Assembly: GCA_023512835.1 (NCBI GenBank) | Contig: CM042092.1 | Span: forward strand, 46,094,400-46,158,399 | Direction: 5' to 3' | From: Taxillus chinensis | Taxonomy: Eukaryota > Streptophyta > Magnoliopsida > Santalales > Loranthaceae | DNA: 64,000 bases | Shown here: piece by piece, positions 1 to 11,794 of the stretch | Layout: each line of letters begins with the position of its first letter | Numbering within the stretch: position 1 is the stretch's first letter | Program-made: the position numbers and the translations under genes | The notes under the pieces: model-generated | What the model was told of the DNA's origin: nothing | Databases searched by the model: none | The model's input: only the letters and a program-made list of their open reading frames with translations

Positions 1-1394
1 TTTGCAGTTCTTTATTTCAATGCCAGAATAAACCAAACAAAACTAACATGTCTTAATCCAAATAAAATAAAATCAACTATATGAACCAAGACAAAACAAA
101 AACTTAAATTTGACTCAAAACACATATCCTCTCTTTCAAACATTCATATTGTTATCATGTTTTTTTAAAAATTTAGCAATTTTAAATCTTTTATTAGCAC
201 TTCTACATTCAAGTCATTTTTAATCTTTCCCTCAAATTTTTACCATGTTCAATGCATTGGTCAAAGTCGCAATTGCGGACGTTATCACGTTACAATCGCG
301 GACAATTTATCACATCTCGGACAAAATATAACTTTATGCATGAAATAATATTCAATTTAAAAATTAAAAATCAGAAAAAATTAGCTCATCACATTAGAAT
401 AGTTAAACAAGAAAAATAAATTATTTGAATTACATACTTTGACTTCAAACATATAAAAAGATCAGAGCACTAATATAGCATTAAAATAAATATATTGTCA
501 TATCTTGCATAATTTATAATTTATCACATCAATTATTATTGATCAAATTAGTTTCTATAAATTAACCTCAATAATTTAAAAAAAGTGTTTAATTAAAATA
601 AAATCCTAATAGTCACTTAAAAAATAACTATAATTATTGATCAAATTAGTATATATGTTTATAATAATTTTTATCAAATTAGTATAATATTTTTTTGAAA
701 ACATAATTTGGAGAAAAGCACAGCCAAAAAAATTTGACACAAGTATAATATTTATTTATTTATTTTTATCATTTTTACAAACACAACAACAGCTAAAGAA
801 AAATACACACAAAGAATGGGTATTGGAAAAAAACCAAAGCAGGAATGAAATTTTAAAAAAAAATTAAGTACAAAAGAAAAACTAATAAATGTAACCTCAT
901 CAACAGAGCACAATGTCAAGCTTAAGCATGAGCGCAATACATAGGAAGAAGAAAAATAAAATAGAGAAAAAGAGAAGGAATCCGATAATTAGCGGCAACA
1001 GAGGTGATGCATGCAGAGGTGTCAAGTGTGATGGTGCAGTGCAGAAAAGAAGAAGAAAAATAGAGAAGAAGAGGATGAATCCGGCGATCAGCAGCGAAAC
1101 AGTGTGAAATAGAGAAAAAAATTAGGAAAGAAAAGAGAGGTTATGAACAGCTAAATGAGAAAAATATGAAGAACAAAAAGTGGAGGGAGAAAAGAAGAAC
1201 ACATGACGTACCTTGGCGGCATGCTGTCAATTCCGGACAAGAGAGGAGACACATCATCGATATCTCGGCTGACTCGTTGCGTATCGTTCGAGATCAATGG
1301 GATAAAAAAATCCGAGAAATTCATACTACCCTTAGATCTCGTATTGAAAACTTCCGATACTGTGACAACTCGTCCGAAACATCTCAGATTCGTT
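1..1394. other. AT-rich spacer, no gene recognised
   Basis: Low-complexity AT-rich DNA. The short open frames here are basic or hydrophobic and show no family signature or exon structure. I searched the minus strand for a terminal sorting nexin exon continuing the gene at 3570-5440 and did not find one. The GA-rich stretch at about 930-1190 is open on the plus strand but reads as Lys/Arg-rich low complexity. Confidence 0.5.
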
Positions 1395-1919
1395 TGATAC
1401 TTTAAACCATGATTTAATGTTAACCTTCTCCGCCCTTTTAATAGGTGCATCCATTGGCCTACATCTTAAATGATTAAACCAATGTAAGTGATTCTCTTTC
1501 ATCTTATCTATAATTGAAGCTACATCAACGACAAGACGAATATCCTCATTTCAAATCTTATCCATTATAATCTTATCATACATTCATCTTAACATTCAAA
1601 TTTCAGCAACACTACACTTCTGTGTATGTTGTTTCTTGTTAGCTTAACATTCCATTCCATATAACAAAAAATATCTAACAACCATTCTATAAAATTTTCT
1701 TTTTAAAAGCAGTAGCATATTTCAGTCACACAAAACTCCTATCACATTTTTAAACTTAAGTCACCGACTTTAATCTTATAGTTGACATTACCATTAAGCT
1801 TTTCGTTTTACTAAATTATTAATCTTAAATACTTAAAACATTTTATGGTACTACTTGGTCATAAAAAAAAAATTAAGTAAGAAAATTTATTAGAAAAAAC
1901 CGCACACAAGGAATGCGCG

Positions 1920-1990
1920 AAAAAAAGTATTACCAATATTTTGCTCACTTACCAAAAAAAAAAGTATTACCAACATTTTGCTCATTATTC
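1920..1990. repeat. Short direct repeat (two copies)
   Basis: The string AAGTATTACCAA followed by ATTTTGCTCA occurs twice, about 45 bases apart, each preceded by an A-run. It lies inside the LINE relic and is probably a local duplication. Confidence 0.5.
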
Positions 1991-2052
1991 TTTCATTTTC
2001 AAAACTTACATATCATATATTCAATTTTCGATCTGCTTAATCTAAAATTCCA

Positions 2053-2278
2053 TGTAACAGCCCAAATATCCCGTAGCACGATATTGTCCGATTCAGGGCT
2101 CAAGCCCAATCTCCGATTTTGTTCTTGGCAGTACCACACAGGCACTCCAAAAGGCCTCGTGTCATGAGAGGTCTCCACACTCTCTTTAAGAGGCACGCTT
2201 TGTTCTCCTCCTCAGCCGATGTGAGACTTGCAAAGTCCTCAGACTCTATATTCCAAGGCACCAAAGTTTGTCGTCACA
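2053..2278. mobile_element. TRIM-like short solo LTR
   Basis: A 226-bp block begins TGTAACAGCCCAAA and ends TCGTCACA, so it has TG...CA-type ends. It interrupts the LINE reading frame. Internal strings (ATTGTCCG, AGGTCTCCACAC, CCGATGTGAGAC) resemble a short LTR/TRIM-type repeat that I recall as common in dicot genomes. I could not identify a clear target duplication. A MITE is the alternative. A homology search would decide the class. Confidence 0.45.
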
Positions 2279-2749
2279 ACTTTAATTTTTTGTTAACTCC
2301 TTATTTGATTTCATGAATCAAAACAATATTATTAGCGAACAACTTACACCACGATATATCTCACAAATATCTTGAGTTATCTCGTCCAGTACTATTGTAA
2401 AAAGGAAAGAACTAAGGTTGATCTTCAATGCACCTCTATTATAATAGAAAATTCATCTATTAATCCACCACTAATTCCAACATTAGTTATAACTTTGGCA
2501 TACATTCATTTATTAAACTCACATATTTAAACTCCAAAATATATCCAATAATTATATATATATAGTTACAAAAAAAATATAATATAAGTTGCACATTAAA
2601 AACCACAAAAAGGTGGAGTGCTAAACTTTCTAGATTGTTACAATGTGCAACCTAACCTATTATTGGCTGGTCTTCTTTGATTTTAAGCTGATAAAACCAA
2701 TCATACTTATATAGATAGCATCCTCTCCAACAAACTTAAATTCATAAAA

Positions 2750-2866
2750 TCAATGCATTTTGGCCCAATTGGTATCTTCCCAGACTGCAAACAGGAGATT
2801 TGAGGTTCAATTGCCCCTTCCCCATTGCCGAGCAACAATTTTAAATTTAAGAAAAAAGAAAGCTTA
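2750..2866 (+). mobile_element. tRNA-derived SINE candidate
   Basis: A Pol III A-box-like string (TGGCCCAATTGG, near 2760-2771) is followed about 35 bases later by a B-box-like string (GGTTCAATTGCC, near 2804-2815). The block ends in a purine-rich A-tract (AAGAAAAAAGAAAG near 2848-2861). This spacing and order fit a plant tRNA-derived SINE. It cannot be a functional tRNA because no cloverleaf stems form. No certain target duplication is visible. Confidence 0.45.
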
Positions 2867-3569
2867 AAAGTATCTGGACGTGTAACAACTACAAGATTCA
2901 ATTAATAGTACCAACCATCTCCCCTAAATAGCACACCATACATCCATCATTGCTGTAATTTTTCAGTCCAAATGTTCCACGAGAGCCTCCACAATTTCAT
3001 GTCAGAATTTATTTATTGTAGCAAACGATTCATCATATTGTACCATATCATTAACACCATGATACATAAGCAAACAATTTGGTAGTCATATGTTATACTT
3101 AATACCACTGATGATACTTACAATAAAAAAACAATGACACAACACCAGTTGATATTCATTAAATAAACAAATTAGTTACCTAAATATCCATTCAACACTT
3201 TTTCTTCATGAAAGATAAATGAACAAAAACACAGATAAATACTCAAACACAGATACATAAATGAACATATGTATATTTTAGGGCAGAAACAATGGTGGTG
3301 TATATCATAAACTTGTACTTTAGTTTTCAGTGCAGTAAATAGAGTGTCACTACTGTGTGTAAAATATTTATCATACAATGACACCAAAATTGATAATGCT
3401 CATTGTCATAATGCGACCAGATGGCGGATCTTTGAGTCATATTATTCATATAAACTAGTATGGATAAAATTACCCCACCAAAGGAAAAATTAAAAAGAAA
3501 AGAAACAAACAGAAGACAATATGAGAAGTACAGCAAACTCCTTCCTGGAAAAGAGGGGGAAGATATTAC
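2867..3569. other. Third intron region of the sorting nexin gene, no exon found
   Basis: This AT-rich stretch follows the splice donor at 3569 (minus strand). It contains no sequence that would encode the expected basic C-terminal tail of the sorting nexin. It would be intron if the gene continues leftwards. Confidence 0.45.
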
Positions 3570-5440
3570 CTTGATCTGCTGATATCTTTGGACTGCGCAT
3601 TGCTTGGCCTCCTCAGTAACTCTCATGGTCTCTTTCAACTGTTCTATCTTGCGAGGCCTAGTCCTGTCACCACCAAAAAGGTTGGACGATGGAGCTTCAA
3701 GTTTTTCAGCCTTTTTATGCAATGACAAAAGCTCCGAGGCAAGAGTTTGCACAGTTAATAGAGCACTAGAACGATCTGAGAGTGCACTGTGGACAGCTGA
3801 CATAAAGCCAAGATATTCATGAAGTGTATCCTGCAATTATATATATATATTTATATAAGCTGTCTTCTATCCAGAATCGGATACTAGACAAATGATATGA
3901 TATGTTTTTCCCAAATAGCTGGGGATGGTTCATGCATAAGCAAACAACTGCAAATTTTATACGGCTAAATCTACAACAAAGATGTTACAGATTACCGCAT
4001 GTTTGACTGTTTGTGTATTTAATTCCCGATACAATCTGCTTGCTTTGACAGCAGCTGTAGCCACCGCTTTCATATCAGCTGCTCGTATCCTTTGAGAGTT
4101 CAACATGGTTGTCCCATTCTCGAATTTGGCTAGTTTAATAAATGCCAGTCCCAATTCCCCCATTGTTTGGCCTATATCTTGCTGAGCTTTGACAAGTGAT
4201 TCTGACTGATCGCATGGGAAACAGAGAAAAACAATCCAATTATCATTCATTCATTGTCAGCTAAAAATAAATAACAGCCGAGAAGCAGAGAATAAAACAC
4301 CAGTTGAGTCGTATTGCTGAGTTGCTGCTCTAGCTGATGCAGCTTCTCTTTCTTTTCAAGAAACACTTTGTCTTCCTGGACCGCAGCGGGGGACCTGGAG
4401 CCTACCCAGTCAATAGCAACTGACTGCTTCAATTCTTTGATAATCTTCAACAAATCCCTCCCCCCTCCTCCTCCTCCTTTGGCTGGCTGCATAACCTCCG
4501 ACCGCGTTTCATCGGCAGTAGGGGGCGGTAGCGGAAGCGCTCCGTGGACCTGTAAAAACGCTCTCAGCTCATTGCTTCTCCGGATAGCAGGGTGTGCTGC
4601 CAACCTCCGCAGGTACTTCTCCAGCGCCTCCCTTCGCTGCTCCACGAATTCCTGCTTATACATCACCTGGCTCTCCACCACGCTCTTGTCCGGCCTTGGG
4701 GGTATGAAAAATCCCCTGAAGGACTCCGACAGGCATTGGGACAGGTTGACTACATCTTTAAACCTTCTCCGAGTGCGAAACTCCGATGGCGGCGTTAATG
4801 GCGATGATAATAAACCCCCAAACTGTGGAATGTTGGTCCTCGTGGTGATTAGATACGACACGTGAGTGTTACCCCCCGGCACAAACGAATTATTATTCGA
4901 CGAGGCCAAGGACGACGTTTCCTGCTCTTTCCTAGGATTGGACACCGTAATAAACATGTAATATTCCTGGGAACTGCACGAGGAGGATTGCTCCCCGCAG
5001 GAAATGGAGTTAGGGATTTGGATGCCTACGTTGTTGCTGTGGGTGTTGTTGCCGGTGCTTCTTCCGCCACCGCCATTACGAAAATCCCCGCGGCTGGATG
5101 AAGAGCTGGTAAACGCTAAGTCGTTGTCGTTATTGTGGAATTGGGATTGGGATCGGAAGTGGAGTGGATGTGGAGGCTCTTCTGTGGTGGATGAGGAAAA
5201 ATTGCCGGATGCATCCGTAGGAGTAGTCGTAGAAGGAAGAGGAGGAGGTGTTTCGACATCTGGGTATGGCGGCGGCGGCGGCGGCGGCGGGAGGGGAGAC
5301 AGTAAGGAATCTGAATCGGACGGAATAGCAAGAGGGTGATGGGGCGTCTCGGAGAGTAAAGACATGGCGCTTCGATAGCTAGCATAAGATCTGCTGCTGC
5401 TGTTCAAATCCAATTGCTTCTTCTGTTCATCATCATCCAT
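3570..5440 (-). CDS. SNX2: Sorting nexin 2-type protein (PX plus BAR), 3' end missing
   Basis: Sorting nexin of the plant SNX2A/2B type. These are peripheral endosomal proteins that bind phosphoinositides through a PX domain, bend membrane through a BAR domain and work with retromer in trafficking. Exons on the minus strand are 5440-4301 (380 codons), 4205-3996 (70 codons) and 3830-3570 (87 codons). All junctions are phase 0 with GT donors (GTGTTT, GTAATC, GTAATA) and AG acceptors. Residues 1-155 are Ser/Pro/Asn-rich, with an eight-proline tract from a GGC repeat. The PX domain is about 158-304 and contains RTRRRFKDV and GFFIPPRPDKSVVESQ. The BAR-like coiled coil starts near 355 and runs through exons 2 and 3. 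The start at 5440 is the first Met, followed by an acidic MDDDEQ. The expected last roughly 50 residues are absent from the window, so the gene either continues past base 1 or is truncated. SNX2A versus SNX2B cannot be decided. Confidence 0.9.
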
Positions 5441-6369
5441 TCTTTCTTCTTCTTGGGGTGGTGGGGGGAGTGGGACGCCCTTGTTGTTGCTGTTGGTGTC
5501 TTCGTCTCCAAAACCCCTTATCTCACTTCAATTTCAACTCAACAAATCGATTTCAAACTCCCCAATATCAATTATCTTTATGATCCGTTTGGTGGATCCG
5601 AAACCCTTTGCTCAAGATATACGTTTCCCTGAATTTTAATTTAAAATAACACTCTAAAATTTTATTTTCAAATTTATTGATTTAAGCAAAAAATACAATC
5701 ATACTTCTATTATTTTTGTATTCTATTAAAATAATTTTTTATATTTTTTCTCTATCTTTTTTTTTTTTTTAACCGTTTAAAAACACACATGCCAAGAAAG
5801 CCGGACAAATTTTATTAAATTCATAAAAATTTTCCTAGATTATAGGAAAAATGTGCATATGAAAATGTCAATCTAAGCCTAGCCATTTTAAATTAATAGA
5901 TTGCTTGCTTTTTAATTGCTCGGCAACTTTAATATATAAATATTTTGCTAAACATTTTTAAAAAAAAAATCAGCTCCTAAAATAATAATAATAATAATGT
6001 AAATCTACGATGATTTATTTGTTTTTTATTTATATTTAACTTACTACGTGAATGTTTGATATATGAAAATATAAAGAAATGGAATTAATTTTATTTTCAT
6101 TCTCACATTTGATGCAAGTATTTAGGAATATCTGCCAAAGATTCTACTAAATAATTATCTATTGCTGGCTAATTGATTTTATTTCTATTTATTTTTATTA
6201 TTTTATTTCTTTTGATTTTAATAAGTTATAAGCCTTTAAAAGACAAAGAGGTTTGGGATATCGGGATTTAGTTAACTTTTAAAAATTTATTTTCCCGTAT
6301 CTGGTGATTTTTAGACTTATCAAGATATTAAAGAAGTTAATATCTTTTCTTTGCTATCTCTGTTGTGTC
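5441..6369. other. Sorting nexin upstream region, then probable LTR end of an older gypsy element
   Basis: The GC-richer first 200 bases next to the start codon are likely 5' UTR and promoter of the sorting nexin (minus strand). The rest is AT-rich. The right edge ends TTGTGTCA directly before a primer-binding-site-like sequence, so roughly the last few hundred bases are probably an LTR. I could not fix its left boundary, and I see no matching copy near 19.5-20.1 kb. Confidence 0.4.
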
Positions 6370-6372
6370 AAT

Positions 6373-6384
6373 TGGTATCAAAGC
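6373..6384 (+). promoter_or_regulatory. Primer binding site of an older gypsy element (tRNA-iMet type)
   Basis: TGGTATCAAAGC differs by one base from the initiator-tRNA-Met complement TGGTATCAGAGC used by many plant LTR retrotransposons. It is followed by AT-AGATTAATT and then by the inserted chromovirus. The gag of the same older element appears to resume at 18772, on the far side of that insertion. Confidence 0.6.
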
Positions 6385-7864
6385 ATAGATTAATTTGTAA
6401 AGACTTGTATTTGGGTAGTGTTGAGAGATAACCATTCTATGAGAATTCAACTATCTGGACGATAGTGTAGTCGTCGATGTAAGCATTTTGACAGTACTTA
6501 GGCCTGATTCCGAGTCGGGACCCCGGGTGGCCCGATTGTTGACTTTCTCGAGATTTATGGGTTGACTTTGCGTTTGAGCAGTTATTTGAGTGTGGTAATA
6601 TCTGCATAGTGTTGTGCTCATCATTTCGAGTGTTTTGACAGTAATTTGACTCAATTTGGAATTCGTGACCTCGGGAGGTCAATTATTGATGGGAGGCCAA
6701 TTATTGACAGCAGTATAAATAATTAAGAAACTGCCTTATCCCTTTAATTTTCTTGGTGCGTGCGTGTTTGAGCAAGAGAGAGAGAGAGAGAAGGTGAAGA
6801 GCTTTCTTTGGTGCTTTTGGGCAATTAGAGCTCAAGGATCGTAAATAATCTTTCCAGGTAGGTGTCCTTGAACCTCGAACCTGTTTTTGCATATGCACGC
6901 ATTTATCATGATTTATGAAATTGAGTATGAACCCTAGGTTTTGGGGGAAACCCAATTTTGGGTTAGATCTAATGGTTTAGCATAAGATCTGTGGCTAAAA
7001 ACAGATTTATATCAGTTTGGGTATGTAATTTTGTAGTCTGTTGAGTAAAACGCGTGTTTGTGAGTGCCTGGGGGTCGCTGGGTTGATTCCAGAAAAATAA
7101 CAGGTAAAAACGATGATGAACAACACTCTGGGCGAACTTTAGGGTTGAAGTTCGCAGTCAGCAACTTTGTAGTCAGCAGTTATGTAGTCAGCAGCTTCGT
7201 AGTCGCGATTGTGTAGTCAAGAGCTTCAGATCGGCGATTGTGTAGTCGGCGACTTTGTAGTCGGCAGCTCGATCAGCACTTTCGGAGTCCGCAGCATCGC
7301 TTCGCAACAGTGTTTCTACAGCAGTGATCCGCAGCATTGCTCCGTAACAGTGTTTCCGCAGCTTCAATCCGCAGTAGTGTAACTTCGATGCACTGGACTG
7401 GACCATTTACATTATAACCTTTAAGTCAAAGTATTATACTTAAGTTACAATGTAAATAGTGAAATACCCCCTTTCGGATTCAAAGAAAAATACTAGAAAA
7501 TTAAATTCTCACTCCTTCAAAATGTGAAAATTGGGATTTAGTGTAAAATCTTAGAAAAATCCAATTTTTCGTAAAAGTGAATTTTTGGAAAGTGGGGTTA
7601 GACATCTATAAAAAAATTTCCAAAAATCAGATTATCTTAGTTATGATATGGAGACCCATTGCCGGGACTTTTTATTGTAAGAAAACAACTGCTATGAGTA
7701 TCTTCTTCCTTGGTCAAGGTATGAGGATCGATTTGTGAAGACTGACCTCAGTTATGAAGGGAGGTTGTGGATCTACATGCCATACTGGTGTTAGCATGTT
7801 GGTTTGAGGATTTGGAGCCTTAGGCTCTATGACTTGTTGGGTTCTCACCATGAGGTTAAGGCCT

Positions 7865-8080
7865 GTGTTGAGCCATTGAGCTCGTGAGCCAATGAGCTCG
7901 TGGAGCTAGGACTGAGTGCCCTGAACTGAGATCCTGTTGAGGATTGTGTTGAGCCGTTGAGCTCATGGATCTAGGGCTGAGTGCCCTGAACTGAGATCCT
8001 GTTGAGGATTGTGTTGAGCCGTTGAGCTCGTGGAGCTAGGGCTGAGTGCCCTAAGCTGAGATCCCGTGGAGTATCGTGGA
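7865..8080 (+). repeat. 65-bp tandem repeat inside the 5' LTR
   Basis: The units start GTGTTGAGCC at 7865, 7946 and 8011. The first is longer, and the second and third are spaced exactly 65 bases. Each carries GAGCT-rich sequence and CTGAGTGCCCTGA. The 3' LTR has about two units (from 18056) and the related solo LTR at 59.6 kb about one, so copy number is unstable. Confidence 0.75.
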
Positions 8081-8238
8081 CAAGCTGTCCTGTGTGGGCC
8101 GGTTGGGTCCTGATGTTTGTTTGTAAGCTATGTCCTGATGATTGTGCACACTACACGATGCACGAGTACACTGAGCATATAGTATAGACTTGTATGTTGG
8201 CATGATGCGGAATTTTGGGGTCACCTACTGAGCTTGTC

Positions 8239-11066
8239 TGTAACGCCCCCAAATTTAGGACCTCCAAATCAGGTGCTTTAGCGGAAATTAAATATACAAA
8301 TTTTATATCAATCTCAAACTATTACTTATATTATCAAACAAACCATTTATTATTACAAATTTCAATCCAAGATCTTTAAGGTTTAGGGGTTTAGAGATTA
8401 AGTGTCCATAACCCATTATTACATAACAAAGCACACGAGCAAACAAACTTAATAAATTTTTAAAATTTCACACAACTTTATTTCGAAGCACTTTTCGACT
8501 CCTTATCCTAGTTTCTCCATTCCTTTAATTACCTGCGGTTGGAAAAGAAATCATAAAAAGGGTGAGCTCAAATAGCCCAGTAAAAGTAAACATAAGAAAT
8601 ACCATATAACATTTGCACATCATACATGATTAACATTTCATAAGAGAATCATAACATAGAAGATTATATTTGGACATCATATCATAACATTATAATCCAG
8701 GTTAACTACCCAGATACCATATCATAACATAATATATTATCAGCTGGATTGACACTCTCCAGTGATGTTCTTTACCCAATGCATTGGAGGTCTTTCGGGA
8801 ACCACCCATCATAAACTTACTTTGTCCAAACATAAGAGGTTATAACAACTTTAACATACATAACATGAGGCATATCATAGAATTCCAATAAAACATTCAA
8901 GGTTAACAAGGATAACCACGAATATCAAAATGGTTATCTACCCCAATCAATAGCATAGATTATCAAGAGAAAGATTAAAAAGAGACTAATGTTCTCAACA
9001 ATAAAATGGAATTAGAAGAATAAGAAACATAATAATTTCAAATAAAACAAGATAAAGAGAAAGAGAAAAGTGAGAATAAAGAAAAGAAAAACCCTTACAG
9101 ACTATAATAAAAAAGAAAAAGGGGATGAGAAAAACCCTTACAATCCGCTTGTCGTTCTCCGCATTCTAAACCTTAAAAAATATCAAAACACTAAATTAGC
9201 ATTAATGCTTGAAATCACACATATCTCTTTTTTTATATCATACTTTAACTTATATCTTTTAATAGGCATATCGTGCTTGTGGGGTTGAAATTTAATTTGG
9301 GTTCTAACTTCTATTGTGGTTCCATCTCCTATTTCGATCCCATGCATCATAAGCCTCGAGTTGTGCAATAAGTATGTTATATGCCTTGAGAGTTTTTGAA
9401 TAAGATTTACTTTTTGTATTGGGTGAATGGAAAAGACGTTCGATAAGCCTATTTTTCCTATGTGTCTTCCACCTTAACCATGATGAGATATTAGACATGG
9501 ATGTAAAAGGAAGATCTAGAGGAGATAAGGATGAGGGTAGCTGTGAGGTAGAAGCACTAGCAATCGGGGTTGTGAAAGAAGAAGGGTGATTGTCAGGAGA
9601 ATTCATTATGGAAGTTGTTTCTTACGATTCTCCGCTATCTAGAACCTTAAAAATAAAATAAACATTAAGTCAATATTCTCATCTTTTTACTTTAACTATA
9701 TAATGAAAATTCTATTATGGAATAACATATTTTAAAATAAGGTGGCAATGCTAACCATGCATGTATATATGAGGTGGTATAACCAACCATATAAATAACA
9801 TATGTGAGGTGGTAAAACCAACCATGTAAGTAATATATATGAGGTGGTAAAACCAACCATGAATATAGTATATATGAGGTGATAAAACCAACCATATAGA
9901 TCTACATAATAAATAAGAGTAACTTCAAAATTTTAAAAATCTTGAGTATTACCTTTCGTAGAACTTTGACGCTTGGTAAGTACTAAAAACAAAAGAGAAT
10001 TTGAGTAGAGTATTTGGGGTATTAAGAGGGCTTAAGGGATTGTTTGTAGAGGGAAATTTCATGGTATGGCTTGAGGGACTTGTACAATAAGAAGGGAGGC
10101 AAAACACTCCTTATATAGGGCAAGGGTGGTGGTAGGTAGTAGGTGTGGTAGGTGAAACTTTTGTCCTTAATACCTTATTTTCTTTCCTAATTTTCTTCTT
10201 TTAAAATCATTTGATTCTTAGCCCATTATTATCTACCACGTGGCCCTCTTGTTTCCCCCATTTTTGAATTTTTTGGATTTGTTTGACTTTGAAGGTTCTT
10301 TTGGTCACAAAAGTCACATGGGTGCATGGCTTACTATTTTGACTATAACTTTCTAGATTCTTCATTAAATTAAATAAGGCCAATTGGGATGGATTCCTAA
10401 CTTAATTATCTACATTTAGAGACCAATTTCAAGTCTATTGGACTTGTATATCAAAAGTTATTGGGTTTGAAGTGAGATTAGAAATTTTGGGCGTGCTACT
10501 AAACCATTGTGCACTGTTTAAATTGTTTCTCTTAATGGACTGATCCAATGAGTCTGAAATTTTAACCAAAGGTATATAACAAAGTTTTAAACATGTTATA
10601 AAAATATCCAGTCATTTGGAGCTACATAAACAAAGTTATAAATTTTTAAAGATGACTTCTAGAACTACGCTAGTCTATCCTTTCTAAGTATAACTATTGG
10701 TCATGGAGTATTAATGAACATATTTGTGTTTTATAACTCTTAATAAACTTTGATGTGATAAATTCAAAGTTGTATTCTATTTGATTTAGATTCAACATGT
10801 CAACCAATAAATTATTTATATAATATTATTAAACAAACGATTGAAATAATAACATAACATCTCATTAGAAAACTTAATAACACAATTATTTTCTTAAATT
10901 GTAATTTATTTATGAAAAGTAAATTTTATGCAATATTTAATTAACATTAATATAATTATCATACATGCTATCAAATAATATTTTTCTAAATATATGATCA
11001 AAATAGTTTAATTATAAAATAACATAATAAATATTTATTATTTTATTAAAAATCTCTGATCTTACA
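8239..11066 (-). mobile_element. Solo LTR (gypsy type) nested in the chromovirus 5' LTR
   Basis: A 2828-bp block starts TGTAACGCCCCC and ends CTTACA, flanked by exact TTGTC copies at 8234-8238 and 11067-11071. The uninterrupted 3' LTR has one TTGTT at this site. There is no internal coding region, so it is a solo LTR left by LTR-LTR recombination. Sense is inferred as minus because the conserved GAGCTC..ACCC module reads correctly on that strand. A second copy of the same family lies at 54776-57325: both share the start and the CTCCAGTGATGTTC segment (8758 and 55215). Confidence 0.88.
9738..9898. repeat. Tandem repeat in the solo LTR
   Basis: Four units of about 40-45 bp each carry GAGGTGGT-AAACCAACCAT followed by an AT-rich TATATAT spacer. 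The related LTR at 54776-57325 has a different tandem array at a comparable place. Confidence 0.7.
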
Positions 11067-11359
11067 TTGTCGCTCACCCCTACTTGTTGTTTACCTTTTT
11101 CAAGTGTGACCCGGGACTAGTGGAGGACTTTCTTCCAAGAGGACGTACCCACTACTCTGATGTATGATACACTACTGTATTATGTATTGTTTTGTATTAT
11201 ATCCTGGACATGGGAAAGGGGAAGGCATGTACCTGGTTTCGGGTTCCCTGGTGTAGTCTCTATTGGTGCTAGTCACCAACCCTTTGACCTTTCGGATGCG
11301 GGCAAGGGGAAGTCATGTACCTAGTTCCGAGTTCCTTGGAATTCGGGGGCATGACAAGT

Positions 11360-11371
11360 TGGTATCAGAGC
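11360..11371 (+). promoter_or_regulatory. Primer binding site of the chromovirus (tRNA-iMet)
   Basis: TGGTATCAGAGC lies three bases after the LTR end and is the exact complement expected for initiator tRNA-Met priming of minus-strand DNA synthesis. Confidence 0.92.
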
Positions 11372-11794
11372 ATGGTCTAGCGGACCTAGGTTAGTGTGGG
11401 GTGGTTAATTGATTCCATGTGACTTGGAAAACTGTAGGGAGGGTGCCTGATCAACGCAGTCCTTACATGTATTTGAAGTTATGTTGGTGTCAGTTAGATC
11501 ATTCTAGGAGCATATGTGGGGATGGATGCATCTCTAGTGGTATGATTGTGTGCATATAGGGCACTAGATTGTCTTTGTATGTGATGTGCTTGTATGTGGT
11601 GCCTGAATGGCACATGGCCATAAGAGCCAGGACTTGATTTGGTGTGCCCTGAGGGGTAACACGATGTTATATGCATGGTTATGGACCTACGGGTCATGTG
11701 GTGAGAACCTACGAGTTGAGTTGTGTCTTTGATGGTTATTTGTGCTAGCAATGCTAGTATTGATCGTTTGTTGTTTGTTGTTGTGGCCAGTGTG
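11372..11794 (+). other. Chromovirus leader before gag
   Basis: Untranslated leader between the primer binding site and the gag start. It is GT-rich with no gene of its own. A long antisense open frame here is a shadow. Confidence 0.6.

Larger units (their letters stand above)
1395..2515 (-). pseudogene. Decayed non-LTR (LINE) reverse transcriptase, C-terminal part
   Basis: Reading the minus strand, fragments of a plant LINE reverse transcriptase appear in correct order but in changing frames. A GG..F.I.I segment lies near 2510-2460. An LSSFLFTIVLDEIT-like segment lies near 2430-2370. A FANNIVLI segment near 2350-2310 replaces the catalytic FADD. An LSRSKIEYM segment lies near 2040-2000, GVLCD and KRKFYR segments near 1760-1680, and SIIDKMKENHLHWFNHL near 1530-1470, followed by RPMDAPIKR. 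The order and spacing match the C-terminal half of LINE ORF2. Several stops and frameshifts are present, and a short LTR-like element interrupts it at 2053-2278. It is a relic with no coding function. Confidence 0.72.
6396..11356 (+). repeat. 5' LTR of the chromovirus, split by a nested solo LTR
   Basis: Matches the 3' LTR at 16598-18759 over its length, apart from an inserted block at 8239-11066 and its duplicated TTGTC. Without the insertion it is about 2128 bp, against 2162 bp for the 3' LTR. The 3' part resumes at 11072 (GCTCACCCCTACTTGTT) and ends ATGACA at 11356. A string of AG/CAG-rich quasi-repeats (GTAGTCAGCAGC type) fills about 7150-7400. Confidence 0.9.

Noticed and set aside
2755..2830. 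Functional tRNA gene
   Set aside because: Box A and B-like motifs are present, but acceptor and anticodon stems do not form. A SINE is more likely.
4368..4865. 165-codon plus-strand frame opposite the sorting nexin
   Set aside because: It is the antisense shadow of exon 1. It has no independent family signature, and the sense strand has correct exons and splice sites.
9304..9606. 100-codon minus-strand frame in a solo LTR
   Set aside because: It starts and ends within LTR DNA and I see no family signature. It could be checked by conservation in other copies.
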